A stretch of DNA of 51,195 bases, taken from NCBI GenBank assembly GCA_016178585.1, contig JACOTA010000043.1, positions 1 to 51,195 of the forward strand. The letters run 5' to 3'. The stretch comes from Nitrospirota bacterium (GTDB taxonomy: Bacteria > Nitrospirota > Nitrospiria > JACQBW01). This document shows positions 15,992-26,692 of the stretch, piece after piece (positions within the stretch are counted from its first letter, which is position 1; each line of letters begins with the position of its first letter). The notes below the pieces were generated by a model. That model worked only from the letters and a program-made list of their open reading frames with translations, was not told where the DNA came from and did no database searches. Both the position numbers and the translations under genes were made by a program.

Positions 15992-17386
15992 ATGAGATGG
16001 AAAGATAAATATAAAACGACGATTTTTCTAACTGCGTTGATGACCATGCTGGTGGTTGGAATTGTAGCCGGGCGGGGATTTGAAAGGGTGTTTGCCCAAC
16101 CGGACACCTATGATGATCTGAAAACGTTTTCAGAAGTTTTGTCTACGGTTCAGAAAAATTATGTGGAAGAGACAAAATCCAAGGATCTCATTTATGGAGC
16201 CATCAAAGGGATGTTAAATACTCTGGATAGTCATTCCTCTTTCATGCCTCCGGAAGTTTACAAGGAAATGCAGGTGGACACCAAAGGAGAATTTGGCGGT
16301 TTGGGGATCCAGATCGGAATGAAAGATAGTAAATTAACCGTCATTTCCCCCATTGAGGGAACGCCGGCCGACGCGGCTGGAATTAAAGCCGGAGATATCA
16401 TTTTAAAAGTAGATGGTCAATCGACTGCGAATATGAATTTGCAGGAAGCGGTTGAAAAAATGAGAGGTCCAAAAGGCAGCAAGGTTACCTTAACCATTGG
16501 CCGTGAAAATACGGCAGACCCGCTGGTTTTCACGATGATCAGGGATACGATCAAGATTCAGAGTGTAAAGAGTAAAATGTTGGAACAGGGGATCGGTTAT
16601 ATCCGTCTCACCCAGTTCCAGGAACATAGTTCAAGGGATTTAGAAAAAGTTTTTAAAAAATTAAAAGAAGAAAAAATGCAGTCTTTAATTCTCGACCTGA
16701 GAAACAATCCCGGAGGACTGCTGACCTCGGCAGTAGAAGTCAGTGAAATGTTTCTCGAGCCAGGAAAATTGATTGTTTCAATTAAAGGGAGAGACGGAAA
16801 AAAGGAAGAGTATTCTTCCAACGGGCCTCCAAATCAGGAAAATTTTCCCATGATTGTCCTCGTTAACGAAGGAAGCGCCAGCGCTTCCGAAATTGTTTCG
16901 GGAGCCTTACAAGACTGGGGACGAGCTGTGATCGTCGGCGTTCAAACCTTTGGGAAAGGGTCGGTCCAGACGATTCTTCCTCTTTCGGATGGCTCCGGAT
17001 TACGTTTAACGACGGCAAAATATTACACGCCTAAAGGCAGATCGATTCAAAATGTAGGAATTGACCCTGATATTGTCGTTAAACCGGCGCCGATCAAAGA
17101 TCCCAAAGGGATGGCGATAAACCGGCAAATCGTGAGAGAAAAAGATCTCGAACGTCATTTAAAAAACGAAACCGCCAAAGAACCGGCAAAAGAGCCTCAA
17201 CCTGCTTCACCTCAGAGCGAGGACAGTCTGCCCATTCTTGAGGAAAAAAAGGATCCGGAAGATCTCCAGCTTTTAAAAGCAATTGACCTCTTAAAGAGTT
17301 GGAAAATCTTTAAGCAGTTAATGCCGACTGTAACGACAAAAAACTCGGAACAAAACACTCAAAAGGAAGTTCTGGTCGGTAAATAG
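15992..17386 (+). CDS. C-terminal processing protease, S41 family
   Basis: Periplasmic serine protease of the CtpA/Prc type. Numbering from ATG 15992: signal or anchor helix 9-27, PDZ domain about 97-187 (EFGGLGIQIG, GTPADAAGIKAGD), then the S41 core with LRNNPGGLL at 236-244, the Ser region VNEGSASASE at 291-300 and Lys322 in FGKGSVQT. A Pro/Glu-rich linker leads to a helical tail. ATG 15992 is preferred over a TTG at 15947 because of GGGAG upstream and because the extra residues come from repeat-like sequence (GGCTTTGTGGGAG). It follows envC, so envelope turnover is a natural context. Confidence 0.93.
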   Translation: MRWKDKYKTTIFLTALMTMLVVGIVAGRGFERVFAQPDTYDDLKTFSEVLSTVQKNYVEETKSKDLIYGAIKGMLNTLDSHSSFMPPEVYKEMQVDTKGEFGGLGIQIGMKDSKLTVISPIEGTPADAAGIKAGDIILKVDGQSTANMNLQEAVEKMRGPKGSKVTLTIGRENTADPLVFTMIRDTIKIQSVKSKMLEQGIGYIRLTQFQEHSSRDLEKVFKKLKEEKMQSLILDLRNNPGGLLTSAVEVSEMFLEPGKLIVSIKGRDGKKEEYSSNGPPNQENFPMIVLVNEGSASASEIVSGALQDWGRAVIVGVQTFGKGSVQTILPLSDGSGLRLTTAKYYTPKGRSIQNVGIDPDIVVKPAPIKDPKGMAINRQIVREKDLERHLKNETAKEPAKEPQPASPQSEDSLPILEEKKDPEDLQLLKAIDLLKSWKIFKQLMPTVTTKNSEQNTQKEVLVGK

Positions 17387-17418
17387 ATTTGTGGTATTTA
17401 AAAAAAACAATTTTTTAC

Positions 17419-17474
17419 TTGAAATTCAATTTCATTTAATGTATTAATTAGCACTCATCGGGTGAGAGTGCTAA
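17419..17474 (+). promoter_or_regulatory. groESL promoter with CIRCE operator (HrcA site)
   Basis: TTGAAA (17419-17424), 17-bp spacer, TATTAA (17442-17447), followed at once by the CIRCE inverted repeat TTAGCACTC-N9-GAGTGCTAA (17448-17474). Both arms match the consensus perfectly. The groE operon is thus expected to be repressed by HrcA and induced by heat. Confidence 0.95.
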
Positions 17475-17529
17475 TTATTCGGATTAGCCGTTCATTGAAT
17501 TTATCAATTAATAAACAAAGGAGGATCTT

Positions 17530-17820
17530 ATGGCGACTGCAACAAAAAAAGGAACATTAACTTTCAAACCCTTAAAAGACAGGGTATTTGTAAGTTATTC
17601 TGAAGAAATGGAAAAAACCGCCGGTGGAATTTATATTCCGGAAGCGGCAAAAGAGAAGCCTCAAAAAGGAAAAATTGAAGGGATTGGCGCGGAAGTAAAG
17701 TCAGTAAAAATAGGGGACCTTATTTTATTTGACAAATATTCCGGTTCCAAAATAAACATTGATAACGTGGAATATCTCATTTTAAAAGAAGAAGATATTC
17801 TTGGTATTTTCGAAGCTTAA
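17530..17820 (+). CDS. groES: co-chaperonin GroES
   Basis: Heptameric lid of the GroEL chaperonin. KPLKDRVFVSYSEEMEKTAGGIYIP carries the mobile loop; GLY/Ile-rich loop positions and the C-terminal EYLILKEEDILGIFE are typical. 96 residues. Starts nine bases after GGAGGATCTT. Controlled by the CIRCE promoter upstream. Confidence 0.97.
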   Translation: MATATKKGTLTFKPLKDRVFVSYSEEMEKTAGGIYIPEAAKEKPQKGKIEGIGAEVKSVKIGDLILFDKYSGSKINIDNVEYLILKEEDILGIFEA

Positions 17821-17861
17821 TAAAAACAAAAAGATCTACCATTAAAATTACATTATTCTAG

Positions 17862-19511
<1,650 letters not shown>

Positions 19512-19533
19512 ACTTTAAACCGTTTTCCATTTT

Positions 19534-19568
19534 AAAAGCCCCTTCACAAAAGAAGGGGCTTTTTTTTT
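19534..19568 (+). terminator. Rho-independent terminator after groEL
   Basis: AAAAGCCCCTTC, loop ACAAAA, GAAGGGGCTTTT, then a run of T (19559-19568). Confidence 0.95.
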
Positions 19569-19572
19569 AAAA

Positions 19573-19601
19573 TTGACAGGGTAAAAGGTATCATATAGAA
19601 T
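19573..19601 (+). promoter_or_regulatory. sigma70-type promoter for trxA
   Basis: TTGACA (19573-19578), 17-bp spacer, TAGAAT (19596-19601), starting just after the groEL terminator and about 40 bp before trxA. Confidence 0.85.
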
Positions 19602-19642
19602 TTACTTTTCTAGCATACAAAAAAAATGAAGGAGAAATTTCA

Positions 19643-19969
19643 ATGTCGGAAGTGCTAAAAGCGGGGTCAGGAAACTGGGATCAGGAAGTATTAAAGACAA
19701 ATGGATTGGTGATGGTCGATTTCTGGGCCGTTTGGTGTGGTCCCTGTAAAATGGTTGCTCCCATTATTGACGAACTGGCGACCGAATATATTGGAAAATT
19801 AAAGGTTTTTAAATTGAACACCGACGAAAATCAGGACGTGGCCGGAAGGTATCAGATCATGGGGATTCCAACCCTTTTATTTTTTAAAGAGGGGAAAGTC
19901 ATTGAAAAATTAGTCGGGGCAATGTCAAAAAAACAATTTAAAGAGACGATTGATCGTTTGTTAGCCTAA
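19643..19969 (+). CDS. trxA: thioredoxin
   Basis: Cytoplasmic disulfide reductase. Active site WCGPCK with C32 and C35, VDFWAVWCGPC context, cis-Pro in GIPTLLFF. 108 residues, classic size. The ATG follows AAGGAG. Confidence 0.97.
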   Translation: MSEVLKAGSGNWDQEVLKTNGLVMVDFWAVWCGPCKMVAPIIDELATEYIGKLKVFKLNTDENQDVAGRYQIMGIPTLLFFKEGKVIEKLVGAMSKKQFKETIDRLLA

Positions 19970-19999
19970 AAATAAAAAAATACAAGAAAACGCTCTCCT

Positions 20000-21688
20000 A
20001 TGCTCCAGGGACTCCACATTAAAGACTTTGCCATTATTCATGACCTCCATCTTGATTTTGGAAAGGGCCTGAATGTCATTACCGGGGAGACAGGCGCAGG
20101 AAAATCAATTATTGTCGATGCCCTCCAAACCTTGCTTGGAGGCAAGGGTTTTCAGGAAAATATTCGGGAAGGCGCGACGGAGGCCCTTATTGAGGGAAAC
20201 TTTGTTCTCCCGCCTGATTTCCCTTTAAAAGAAAAATACAGGAATTTACATTATTTGAGTGAAGATGAGGATGAAATTGTCGTAAGGAGACTAATTTCCT
20301 CATCCGGCAAAAATAAATCCTTTCTTAATGGAAACCTCGTGAACCTGTCTCTTCTTTCGGAATTATCCGAAGCGCTCCTCGAAATTCATGGGCAAAACCA
20401 TCAGACCTCCCTGTTTAAGAAACACACCCAGCTTTTACTGCTTGATTCCTTTGCCGGCTTAATACCCTTAAAACGAGACTATGAAACTCTTTATCAAAAA
20501 TGGAACAACCTTCTTCAAAAGATTCAGGATTTAGAAAAAATAGAAGAGGAAAAAAAGTCAAAAAGATCCTTTCTTCTTTTCCAAATTGAAGAGCTGGAAT
20601 CGGCCAACCTGTCCCCGGATGAAGAATTGAATTTAATCCGGGAAAAGGAAATTTTATCCCAATCGGAATTTTTGAAAACAAAATCAGCCGAGGCTTACCA
20701 CCTCCTTTTTGAAAAGGAAGAATCAGCGGTTTTAACCAATCTTCAGCAAATCGACCGGCTAATAAACGACCTTTTTTCGGTCGACCCGCAGACCGAACCT
20801 ATGGTCCAACTTTTTAAAACCGGACAAATTCATCTTAAAGAGGCCTGCAATTTATTGCGAGATTATCGGGAGAAAATTGAGGATCAGCCTGAAACACTCG
20901 AAAGAATCGAGAGGCGTTTATTTGACATTTCTCAACTAAAAAAAAAGTACGGCGGTACGATTTCAGAGAGTCTAAACCTTTTGAAAAACCTTAAACAGGA
21001 AGTCGAAGAAATTGAAAACCTGGAAACCCATAAACATCAGTTAAATTTAAATTTGACTGAAACTGAAACAAATTTAAATGACCTGGCGGACCGGCTTTCC
21101 TCAAAAAGAAAAGGAGCTTCCCACGAATTAGAAAAAAAATTATTAAAGGAGCTCAAAGGACTTAAATTTGAACAAGCTCAGTTTAAGATCATCTTGACGC
21201 CATTGACTGAATCTGCGAAATTTTCCAGACACGGTAAGGAAACGGTCTCTTTTTTAATATCTTTAAATCCCGGATATACCCCGGTGGAAATTGAGAAGGT
21301 TGCCTCAGGAGGAGAACTGTCCAGAGTGATGCTCGCGTTAAAAACAATCCTGTCTAAAGAAGAAGCCGTTCCGGTTCTTATTTTTGATGAAATTGACACG
21401 GGAGTCGGCGGTGCGGTAGCTGAATTGATAGGAAAACGGTTATGGGAGCTATCCACGTCGCAACAAATTTTTTGTATCACCCATTTGGCCCAAATTGCGG
21501 CGTTCGGGAATACTCATTTTGCCGTGGAAAAAAAAATAAAAAGCGGTAAAACATCGGTTTTCGTTAACCAGCTCACTGAGAAAGATAGAATTATTGAAAT
21601 CGGCCGAATGTTGGGCGGCATTAAAATTACGCCGAATACGATAAAGCACGCTGAAGAAATGCTGGCCAGAGTTCCCGAAAACATCTAG
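20000..21688 (+). CDS. recN: DNA repair protein RecN
   Basis: SMC-like ATPase acting in double-strand-break repair. Walker A GETGAGKS at 29-36, GQNHQTSLF, a central coiled coil with the loop near the middle, then the C-terminal ABC half: LNPGYTPVEIEKVASGGELSRVMLALK (signature) and VLIFDEIDTGVGGAVAELIG (Walker B), ITHLAQIAAFG. 562 residues. No LexA box was recognised upstream. It converges on the next gene with a five-base gap. Confidence 0.96.
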   Translation: MLQGLHIKDFAIIHDLHLDFGKGLNVITGETGAGKSIIVDALQTLLGGKGFQENIREGATEALIEGNFVLPPDFPLKEKYRNLHYLSEDEDEIVVRRLISSSGKNKSFLNGNLVNLSLLSELSEALLEIHGQNHQTSLFKKHTQLLLLDSFAGLIPLKRDYETLYQKWNNLLQKIQDLEKIEEEKKSKRSFLLFQIEELESANLSPDEELNLIREKEILSQSEFLKTKSAEAYHLLFEKEESAVLTNLQQIDRLINDLFSVDPQTEPMVQLFKTGQIHLKEACNLLRDYREKIEDQPETLERIERRLFDISQLKKKYGGTISESLNLLKNLKQEVEEIENLETHKHQLNLNLTETETNLNDLADRLSSKRKGASHELEKKLLKELKGLKFEQAQFKIILTPLTESAKFSRHGKETVSFLISLNPGYTPVEIEKVASGGELSRVMLALKTILSKEEAVPVLIFDEIDTGVGGAVAELIGKRLWELSTSQQIFCITHLAQIAAFGNTHFAVEKKIKSGKTSVFVNQLTEKDRIIEIGRMLGGIKITPNTIKHAEEMLARVPENI

Positions 21689-21693
21689 ATCAA

Positions 21694-22776
21694 TTATTTT
21701 TTGATTTTCAGAATGATCTCCACCATATGTCTGACCAAAACAGGATCAAATTGTTTTCCTTCTTCCTCTTTTAGAAAATTCACCACCATTCTTCCATCAT
21801 TAAACTTTCTGGATAACTCCTCAACTTTTTCGGCAATCGAAATGATTCTTGAAAACATGGGGATTTGATCGCCCGCCAAGTGATCGGGGAGTCCCTCACC
21901 ATTGTATTTCTCGTTCTGATGAGCGATCGCATTTACGATTTCTTCCGGTAAATTAAGTGTTTTGCAAAATAATTTTCCCAGATCGGCCTTCTGAAAAGAA
22001 TAGTCTTTAACCCTGGGATTATCGCTGTTTTCAAAATCAAGATATCGATAATAGACCCCAAAAATTCCAAGATCATGGAGCCATGCCGCCGTCTCAAGAT
22101 CCTCGAGTGTTTTTGGGTCAAGGTTAATTTTTTTTCCAAGGAGATTTGCAAAATATGCCACGCTCGGCGAGTGGCTATCCCATGCTGAATGACTTTCAGC
22201 GGCGTTAATCAGGTCTTTCATTGAAGAAATAATGGCCTCTTCTTTTGAGGCAAACCGGGAATTAAACCCGGAAAAACAAATCTCCATTTTCTTTAAAATA
22301 TAGGCTCTCATCGAACTAAATTTTGAAAAATCATTTCTTGGAACAGGAACCCCCATCACCTGGGCCATCTCATTGACAAATTTATTTACCTGACTTTTTG
22401 ATTTCTTTTTATCCAGATTTTTTTTAACAATTTCAATAATTTCCATTATTTCAAAGGGTTTTACGAGATAATCTGAAGCGCCGTATCGAATTCCTTCGAC
22501 AGCGCTTTTCATCGTTCCAAACCCGGTGATCATAATGATCGAAATTTCTTCATTGGACTTTCTAATCTCTTTTAGTAATTCTGTCCCGGTCATTCCTGGC
22601 ATTTTAAAATCAAGGGTGGCCAAATCAATTGGCGTTTCATTAAGAATTTCCAAAGCTTTTTGAGCATTTTCCGCGGTAAAAACGTTGTAATACGGTTTCA
22701 GGATCATTTTCAACGATTCTCTTGGCCCCATTTCATCATCAACTACGAGGACATTCGTATCAAATTTACTCTTCAT
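21694..22776 (-). CDS. response regulator with HD-GYP-like output domain
   Basis: Residues about 6-125 are a receiver domain (VLVVDDEMGPRESL; phospho-Asp in TLDFKMPGMTG; LVKPFE with the conserved Lys). After a linker, residues about 200-355 are an HD domain with WLHDLG and HQNEKYNGEGLP, close to the HD-GYP consensus but with GLP in place of GYP. Such proteins usually hydrolyse cyclic-di-GMP; the changed motif makes activity uncertain. The ATG at 22776 is chosen because GGAG lies six bases before it; an ATG four codons upstream has none. Confidence 0.83.
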   Translation of the reverse strand: MKSKFDTNVLVVDDEMGPRESLKMILKPYYNVFTAENAQKALEILNETPIDLATLDFKMPGMTGTELLKEIRKSNEEISIIMITGFGTMKSAVEGIRYGASDYLVKPFEIMEIIEIVKKNLDKKKSKSQVNKFVNEMAQVMGVPVPRNDFSKFSSMRAYILKKMEICFSGFNSRFASKEEAIISSMKDLINAAESHSAWDSHSPSVAYFANLLGKKINLDPKTLEDLETAAWLHDLGIFGVYYRYLDFENSDNPRVKDYSFQKADLGKLFCKTLNLPEEIVNAIAHQNEKYNGEGLPDHLAGDQIPMFSRIISIAEKVEELSRKFNDGRMVVNFLKEEEGKQFDPVLVRHMVEIILKIKK

Positions 22777-22788
22777 TGGGATCTCCAT

Positions 22789-23139
22789 GTTTTTAAGGCT
22801 TTTTTTCGTATAAATGCAATTGTTAGACCAACTAAAAAAAGCATTTTTTAAATGATAAGTTATTGATTTTAAATGAAAAATAATGATATTTTTTTACAAA
22901 CTTATCTTTAGTCCTATACTTGAATTTTAAAAAATGAACAAATTTGAACAGGTTTTTGTTTAGATAAAAGAAGTTGAATTATTTTAAAGTTGTGAATCCT
23001 TTCTAAATAAAATATAATTTTGGAATGTAAAAGCTTTTTTATCCGATAACGACATAATATTTAACATAATATACCTTATCAGACGTTAAAGAGTTTAATT
23101 TTTTGTCCATTATTTTAACTATATTTTAACTATTTCAAT
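22789..23139. other. 351-bp AT-rich intergenic region with divergent promoters
   Basis: Very AT-rich, no coding potential seen. It separates the response regulator (minus) from the RCK_C-domain gene (plus). It holds the plus-strand promoter listed separately, and a short imperfect inverted motif TTATCcGATAA (about 23039-23049) that might be an operator. Confidence 0.5.
22990..23018 (+). promoter_or_regulatory. sigma70-type promoter for the RCK_C-domain gene
   Basis: TTGTGA (22990-22995), 17-bp spacer, TATAAT (23013-23018). It would give a leader of about 115 nt before the ATG at 23140. Confidence 0.6.
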
Positions 23140-23727
23140 ATGTTGAACTTTCTTAAAATTGAATTTCCTTCATGGTTCGCGGGTTTTAAAGAACTTATTT
23201 TTTCGTTGGCTGATAAACTGGATTATCGGATGAGGGAAGTTAAAATCTCCCTGACCGGAAATCTAATTGAAAGGGAATTGGATCGTGGATTTACCAAATT
23301 AGGGCGGAAAGCTCTGGAATATTATCAAAGAAATCCAAACCTTCAAAACCTAAACACTTCCCTGTTTCAACAGGAACTGGAGGTCATCCAAAGTTTAAAG
23401 GATAAATACTCTCAGGCCCTTCAAGAATTATCCGTCATTCAACGCAAGGCCTTAAAGGAGGCGCTCTCCGAATGTACAGACCAATTCAACCGAACAGGCT
23501 GGGGCCTTCTTCAAATCCCTGTTCCGGAAAATACCAAATATGCGCAAAAAAAAATCAAAGAGCTTCCTCTTAGACAAAACATTCTCGTTTTAATGGTCAA
23601 AAAAGAAAACCGGATGGAATTGGCTCATGGGAATACGGTTTTGGAAGGGGGGGATTTTCTGATTTGCATTGGAAATGAAAAAGGCCTCGCTGACCTTAAA
23701 CATTTGCTTCAACAGAGAGAAATCTAA
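23140..23727 (+). CDS. protein with C-terminal TrkA-C (RCK_C) domain
   Basis: 195 residues. The last 75 or so (WGLLQIPVPENTKYAQKKIKELPLR...NTVLEGGDFLICIGNEKGLADLKHLL) match the RCK_C fold, a ligand-binding domain found in K+ channels and transport regulators. The N-terminal 115 residues are helical and charged, with no TM helix and no Rossmann NAD motif, so this is neither a channel nor a normal TrkA. A soluble regulator is inferred. The start is uncertain because no ribosome site precedes ATG 23140; an in-frame ATG at 23230 would shorten it by 30 residues. Confidence 0.7.
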   Translation: MLNFLKIEFPSWFAGFKELIFSLADKLDYRMREVKISLTGNLIERELDRGFTKLGRKALEYYQRNPNLQNLNTSLFQQELEVIQSLKDKYSQALQELSVIQRKALKEALSECTDQFNRTGWGLLQIPVPENTKYAQKKIKELPLRQNILVLMVKKENRMELAHGNTVLEGGDFLICIGNEKGLADLKHLLQQREI

Positions 23728-23955
23728 AAAAATTCTTATTAAATGAAATCCCACGATTTTGTAAGGCCCGTTCTGATCAGGGTGTCCACAAAGGGCTATG
23801 GATAACTTGTGATTTGAATTGTGAATTAAGGCGAAACTGCCTGCGGGAGAGCGATTCAACCTCTTTGCCTAAAACTAGTGCAGTTTTTTGCCGTTATTTT
23901 TGCCTGAATTCACGTTAAAAAAAGAGACCATTCGAGATATTAAAATCCGTTATTT

Positions 23956-25281
23956 TTAAAATAAGTTGGCGATTAATTTGTCTCTTTGCAGAGTATGAGG
24001 GATAACGGTAATATATTGGTTGGGTTTTAAATGCGGAGCCTTTTCAATAAGAATTTTAAGATAATTATCGGATAAACCCCGTTTTGTTCCCGGGGGATCG
24101 TGTTCCCTGCTCTCTTCAACTAAAAGCTTTACGCTTTTTCCGATGAATCTCCTCTTAAAATTCTCCCCTTTAGTTTGACTTAATTGACGAAGGCGGCAGG
24201 ACCTTTCTTTTTTCTCTTCGGGTGAAACCTGGCCGGGAAAAAGGCTTGCGGCGGTCTTCTCTCTCGAGGAATAAGGGAAAACATGCAGATAAGAGACGGG
24301 CAGATCCGAAATCAATTGATACGTGGCATCAAACTCTTTTAAACCTTCCCCGGGAAACCCGACCATCACATCCAGTCCGATCCCCGCGTCAGGCATCTGA
24401 TCATGGATTTTTTCAACGGTTTTCCGGTAATCCTGCGGAGTATATTTTCGGTTCATTTTCTGTAAAATTCCCCGATCGCCGCTTTGCAACGGAATATGAA
24501 AATGGCGGCAAACCCGTTTTGAGGCCGTAAAGACGTCCACTAATTCATCGCTAAAGTAATCAGGTTCAATGGAGCTGAACCTGAAACGAATATGCGACGT
24601 TTTCCGTTCTACAAAACGAAATAACTCCAATAAAGAGGATTTCGGAGAAAAATCGAGGCCGTAGGCCCCTAAATTAATCCCGGTAAAAACGACTTCCCGG
24701 TACCCCTTTTCTTCAAACCGCAGAATTTGTTCGACGATCTCATCCGGTGTAAAGCTCCTGCTTTTGCCCCTGGCTTGAGGGATGATGCAAAAAGAACACC
24801 AGGCATTACACCCGTCCTGAACTTTTAGAAATGCTCTGGTTTTATCTAAGAAAAATTCAATAAGGGGCTGTTTGAAAAGTTTTTCCTTGGAAATCTCCCC
24901 GACACAACTGATCTGCTCAGTTTGCTCTCCGGTCAGTAACAAAGAGTTTAAAATCGGCAAATAAGACGAGATCTTTTTTTTCTCTTCATTTCCTAAGATC
25001 AGGTTGATTCCGGGTATTTTTTGAACCTCGGCCGGGTTGGTCTGGGCATAACACCCGGTTACGATGATTTTTGCCTGTGGGTTGGTCAGACGGGCCCTTT
25101 TAACCCATTCGCGGGATTCCAAATCGGCATTTTCTGTAACCGTACAGGTGTTGATGACGTAGAGGTCCGCTTTCTGGCCATAAGAAACCACCTGGTGGTT
25201 TTCTCCGGCCACTTCCTGAGACATGACGGCGGTATCAAACTGGTTGACCTTACACCCCAGGGTCGCAAAAGCAATTTTCAT
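23956..25281 (-). CDS. mtaB: tRNA t6A37 methylthiotransferase MtaB
   Basis: Radical SAM enzyme adding a methylthio group to t6A37 (ms2t6A). N-terminal MTTase domain MKIAFATLGCKVNQFDTAVM with three Fe-S cysteines (C10, C46 in INTCTVTEN, and GCYAQ), radical SAM core with C-x3-C-x2-C in CNAWCSFC, and a C-terminal TRAM-like domain. The GCKVNQ start distinguishes MtaB from MiaB. It overlaps miaB by four bases, so both methylthiotransferases are made from one transcript. Confidence 0.94.
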   Translation of the reverse strand: MKIAFATLGCKVNQFDTAVMSQEVAGENHQVVSYGQKADLYVINTCTVTENADLESREWVKRARLTNPQAKIIVTGCYAQTNPAEVQKIPGINLILGNEEKKKISSYLPILNSLLLTGEQTEQISCVGEISKEKLFKQPLIEFFLDKTRAFLKVQDGCNAWCSFCIIPQARGKSRSFTPDEIVEQILRFEEKGYREVVFTGINLGAYGLDFSPKSSLLELFRFVERKTSHIRFRFSSIEPDYFSDELVDVFTASKRVCRHFHIPLQSGDRGILQKMNRKYTPQDYRKTVEKIHDQMPDAGIGLDVMVGFPGEGLKEFDATYQLISDLPVSYLHVFPYSSREKTAASLFPGQVSPEEKKERSCRLRQLSQTKGENFKRRFIGKSVKLLVEESREHDPPGTKRGLSDNYLKILIEKAPHLKPNQYITVIPHTLQRDKLIANLF

Positions 25282-26582
25282 ACAAGTTCGCCGTCTACCG
25301 AGGAAATTCTTGCTTCTGTAATCCGAAGGGGAACGATCATCCCCTTTAAATCTCTCGGTGTGTTAAAATGGACCATCCGGTTGCAATCGGTTCTCCCCGC
25401 CCATCTTTCCGGGTTATTCTTGCTGACCCCTTCGACAAGTACCTCTTTCACGACTCCAAGCAATTTTTGATTCTTATTGCGGGAAATTTCCTGCTGAATT
25501 TCGAGAATTTCAGCCAGACGTTTCGATTTAACATCTTCCGAAACCTGACCGTCCATTAAAGGAGCAATCGTGTTCGGCCGGTTGGAGTATTTAAAAGCAA
25601 AAAGGGCGTCAAATTGAACTTCTCTTAACATATCAAGCGTTTCCTGAAACTCCGTTTCCGTTTCTCCCGGAAAACCGGTAATAATATCCGAAGTAATGCT
25701 GATTTCCGGCATGACAGACCGCAACAAGGAGACTTTTTCAAGATATTCGGGATAGGTATATCCTCGTTTCATGGATTGGAGAATCCTGTTCGATCCGGAT
25801 TGAATCGGCAAATGAATATGTTTACAAATTTTAGGGTAACGTCCTATCGTTTCCACCAGCTTCCGGGTCAAATCGTTGGGATGAGAGGTCATAAACCGGA
25901 TTCGTTCAATCCCATCCACACGCTGTAGAATAGCTAAAAGATCAGAAAAATCAATTATTTCCGGAAGATTCCTTCCGTAAGAGTTTACGGTTTGTCCGAG
26001 GAGGGTAATTTCCTTAAACCCTTCGCCGGCTAATCGCTCGACTTCATGAAAAATTTCTCTGCTGGGCCGGCTCCTTTCGGCCCCTCGGGTTGTGGGGACC
26101 ACGCAGTAGGTGCATCCATAATCACACCCTTCCATAATGGTGACCCAGGCTTTCAAATTATCTTTTCGATAGGAAGGGCGGCTTGGGGCAATCGGGTCTT
26201 CATCGCGAGTATGAACCACCCGCTCATTTTGCTCCATTTTTTCAAGAATGACCGGAAGGTCGCTGATATTCCTCGGTCCCATGACAAAATCCACATTTGA
26301 AATCCGCTGGAGGATCTTGCTTCCCTCTTGTTGAGCCACACATCCCGCAAATCCGATGATTAATTCCGGGTTTTTCTTTTTCAGGGTATCAAGTTTTCCA
26401 AATTCGCTATAGGCTTTTTGCTCGGCCTTATCACGAATACTGCAGGTATTCATGATAATCATATCGGCCTCTTCCTGCCGGTCAGTCAACGAAAAACCCT
26501 CTTTTTGAAGCAACCCGACCATTTGTTCAGCGTCGTGGTCATTCATCTGACAGCCAAACGATTTAATAAATAACTTTTTCAA
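25278..26582 (-). CDS. miaB: tRNA-2-methylthio-N6-dimethylallyladenosine synthase MiaB
   Basis: Radical SAM methylthiotransferase acting on i6A37. KSFGCQMNDHDAE opens the MTTase domain; NTCSIRDKAE and GCVAQ carry further cysteines; the radical SAM cluster is CDYGCTYC; the TRAM domain lies at about 370-434. 434 residues is standard. It is the first gene of the miaB-mtaB pair. Confidence 0.96.
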   Translation of the reverse strand: MKKLFIKSFGCQMNDHDAEQMVGLLQKEGFSLTDRQEEADMIIMNTCSIRDKAEQKAYSEFGKLDTLKKKNPELIIGFAGCVAQQEGSKILQRISNVDFVMGPRNISDLPVILEKMEQNERVVHTRDEDPIAPSRPSYRKDNLKAWVTIMEGCDYGCTYCVVPTTRGAERSRPSREIFHEVERLAGEGFKEITLLGQTVNSYGRNLPEIIDFSDLLAILQRVDGIERIRFMTSHPNDLTRKLVETIGRYPKICKHIHLPIQSGSNRILQSMKRGYTYPEYLEKVSLLRSVMPEISITSDIITGFPGETETEFQETLDMLREVQFDALFAFKYSNRPNTIAPLMDGQVSEDVKSKRLAEILEIQQEISRNKNQKLLGVVKEVLVEGVSKNNPERWAGRTDCNRMVHFNTPRDLKGMIVPLRITEARISSVDGELV

Positions 26583-26692
26583 ATCTCTCTCTTTCGTTTT
26601 GTCATTAAAAACATTATTTTAGATTTAATTTTGAGAGCTATTTTAACAACTTTAAATCAGCGGAGTCAAAACAAAACAGTGAGCGGAACCCG

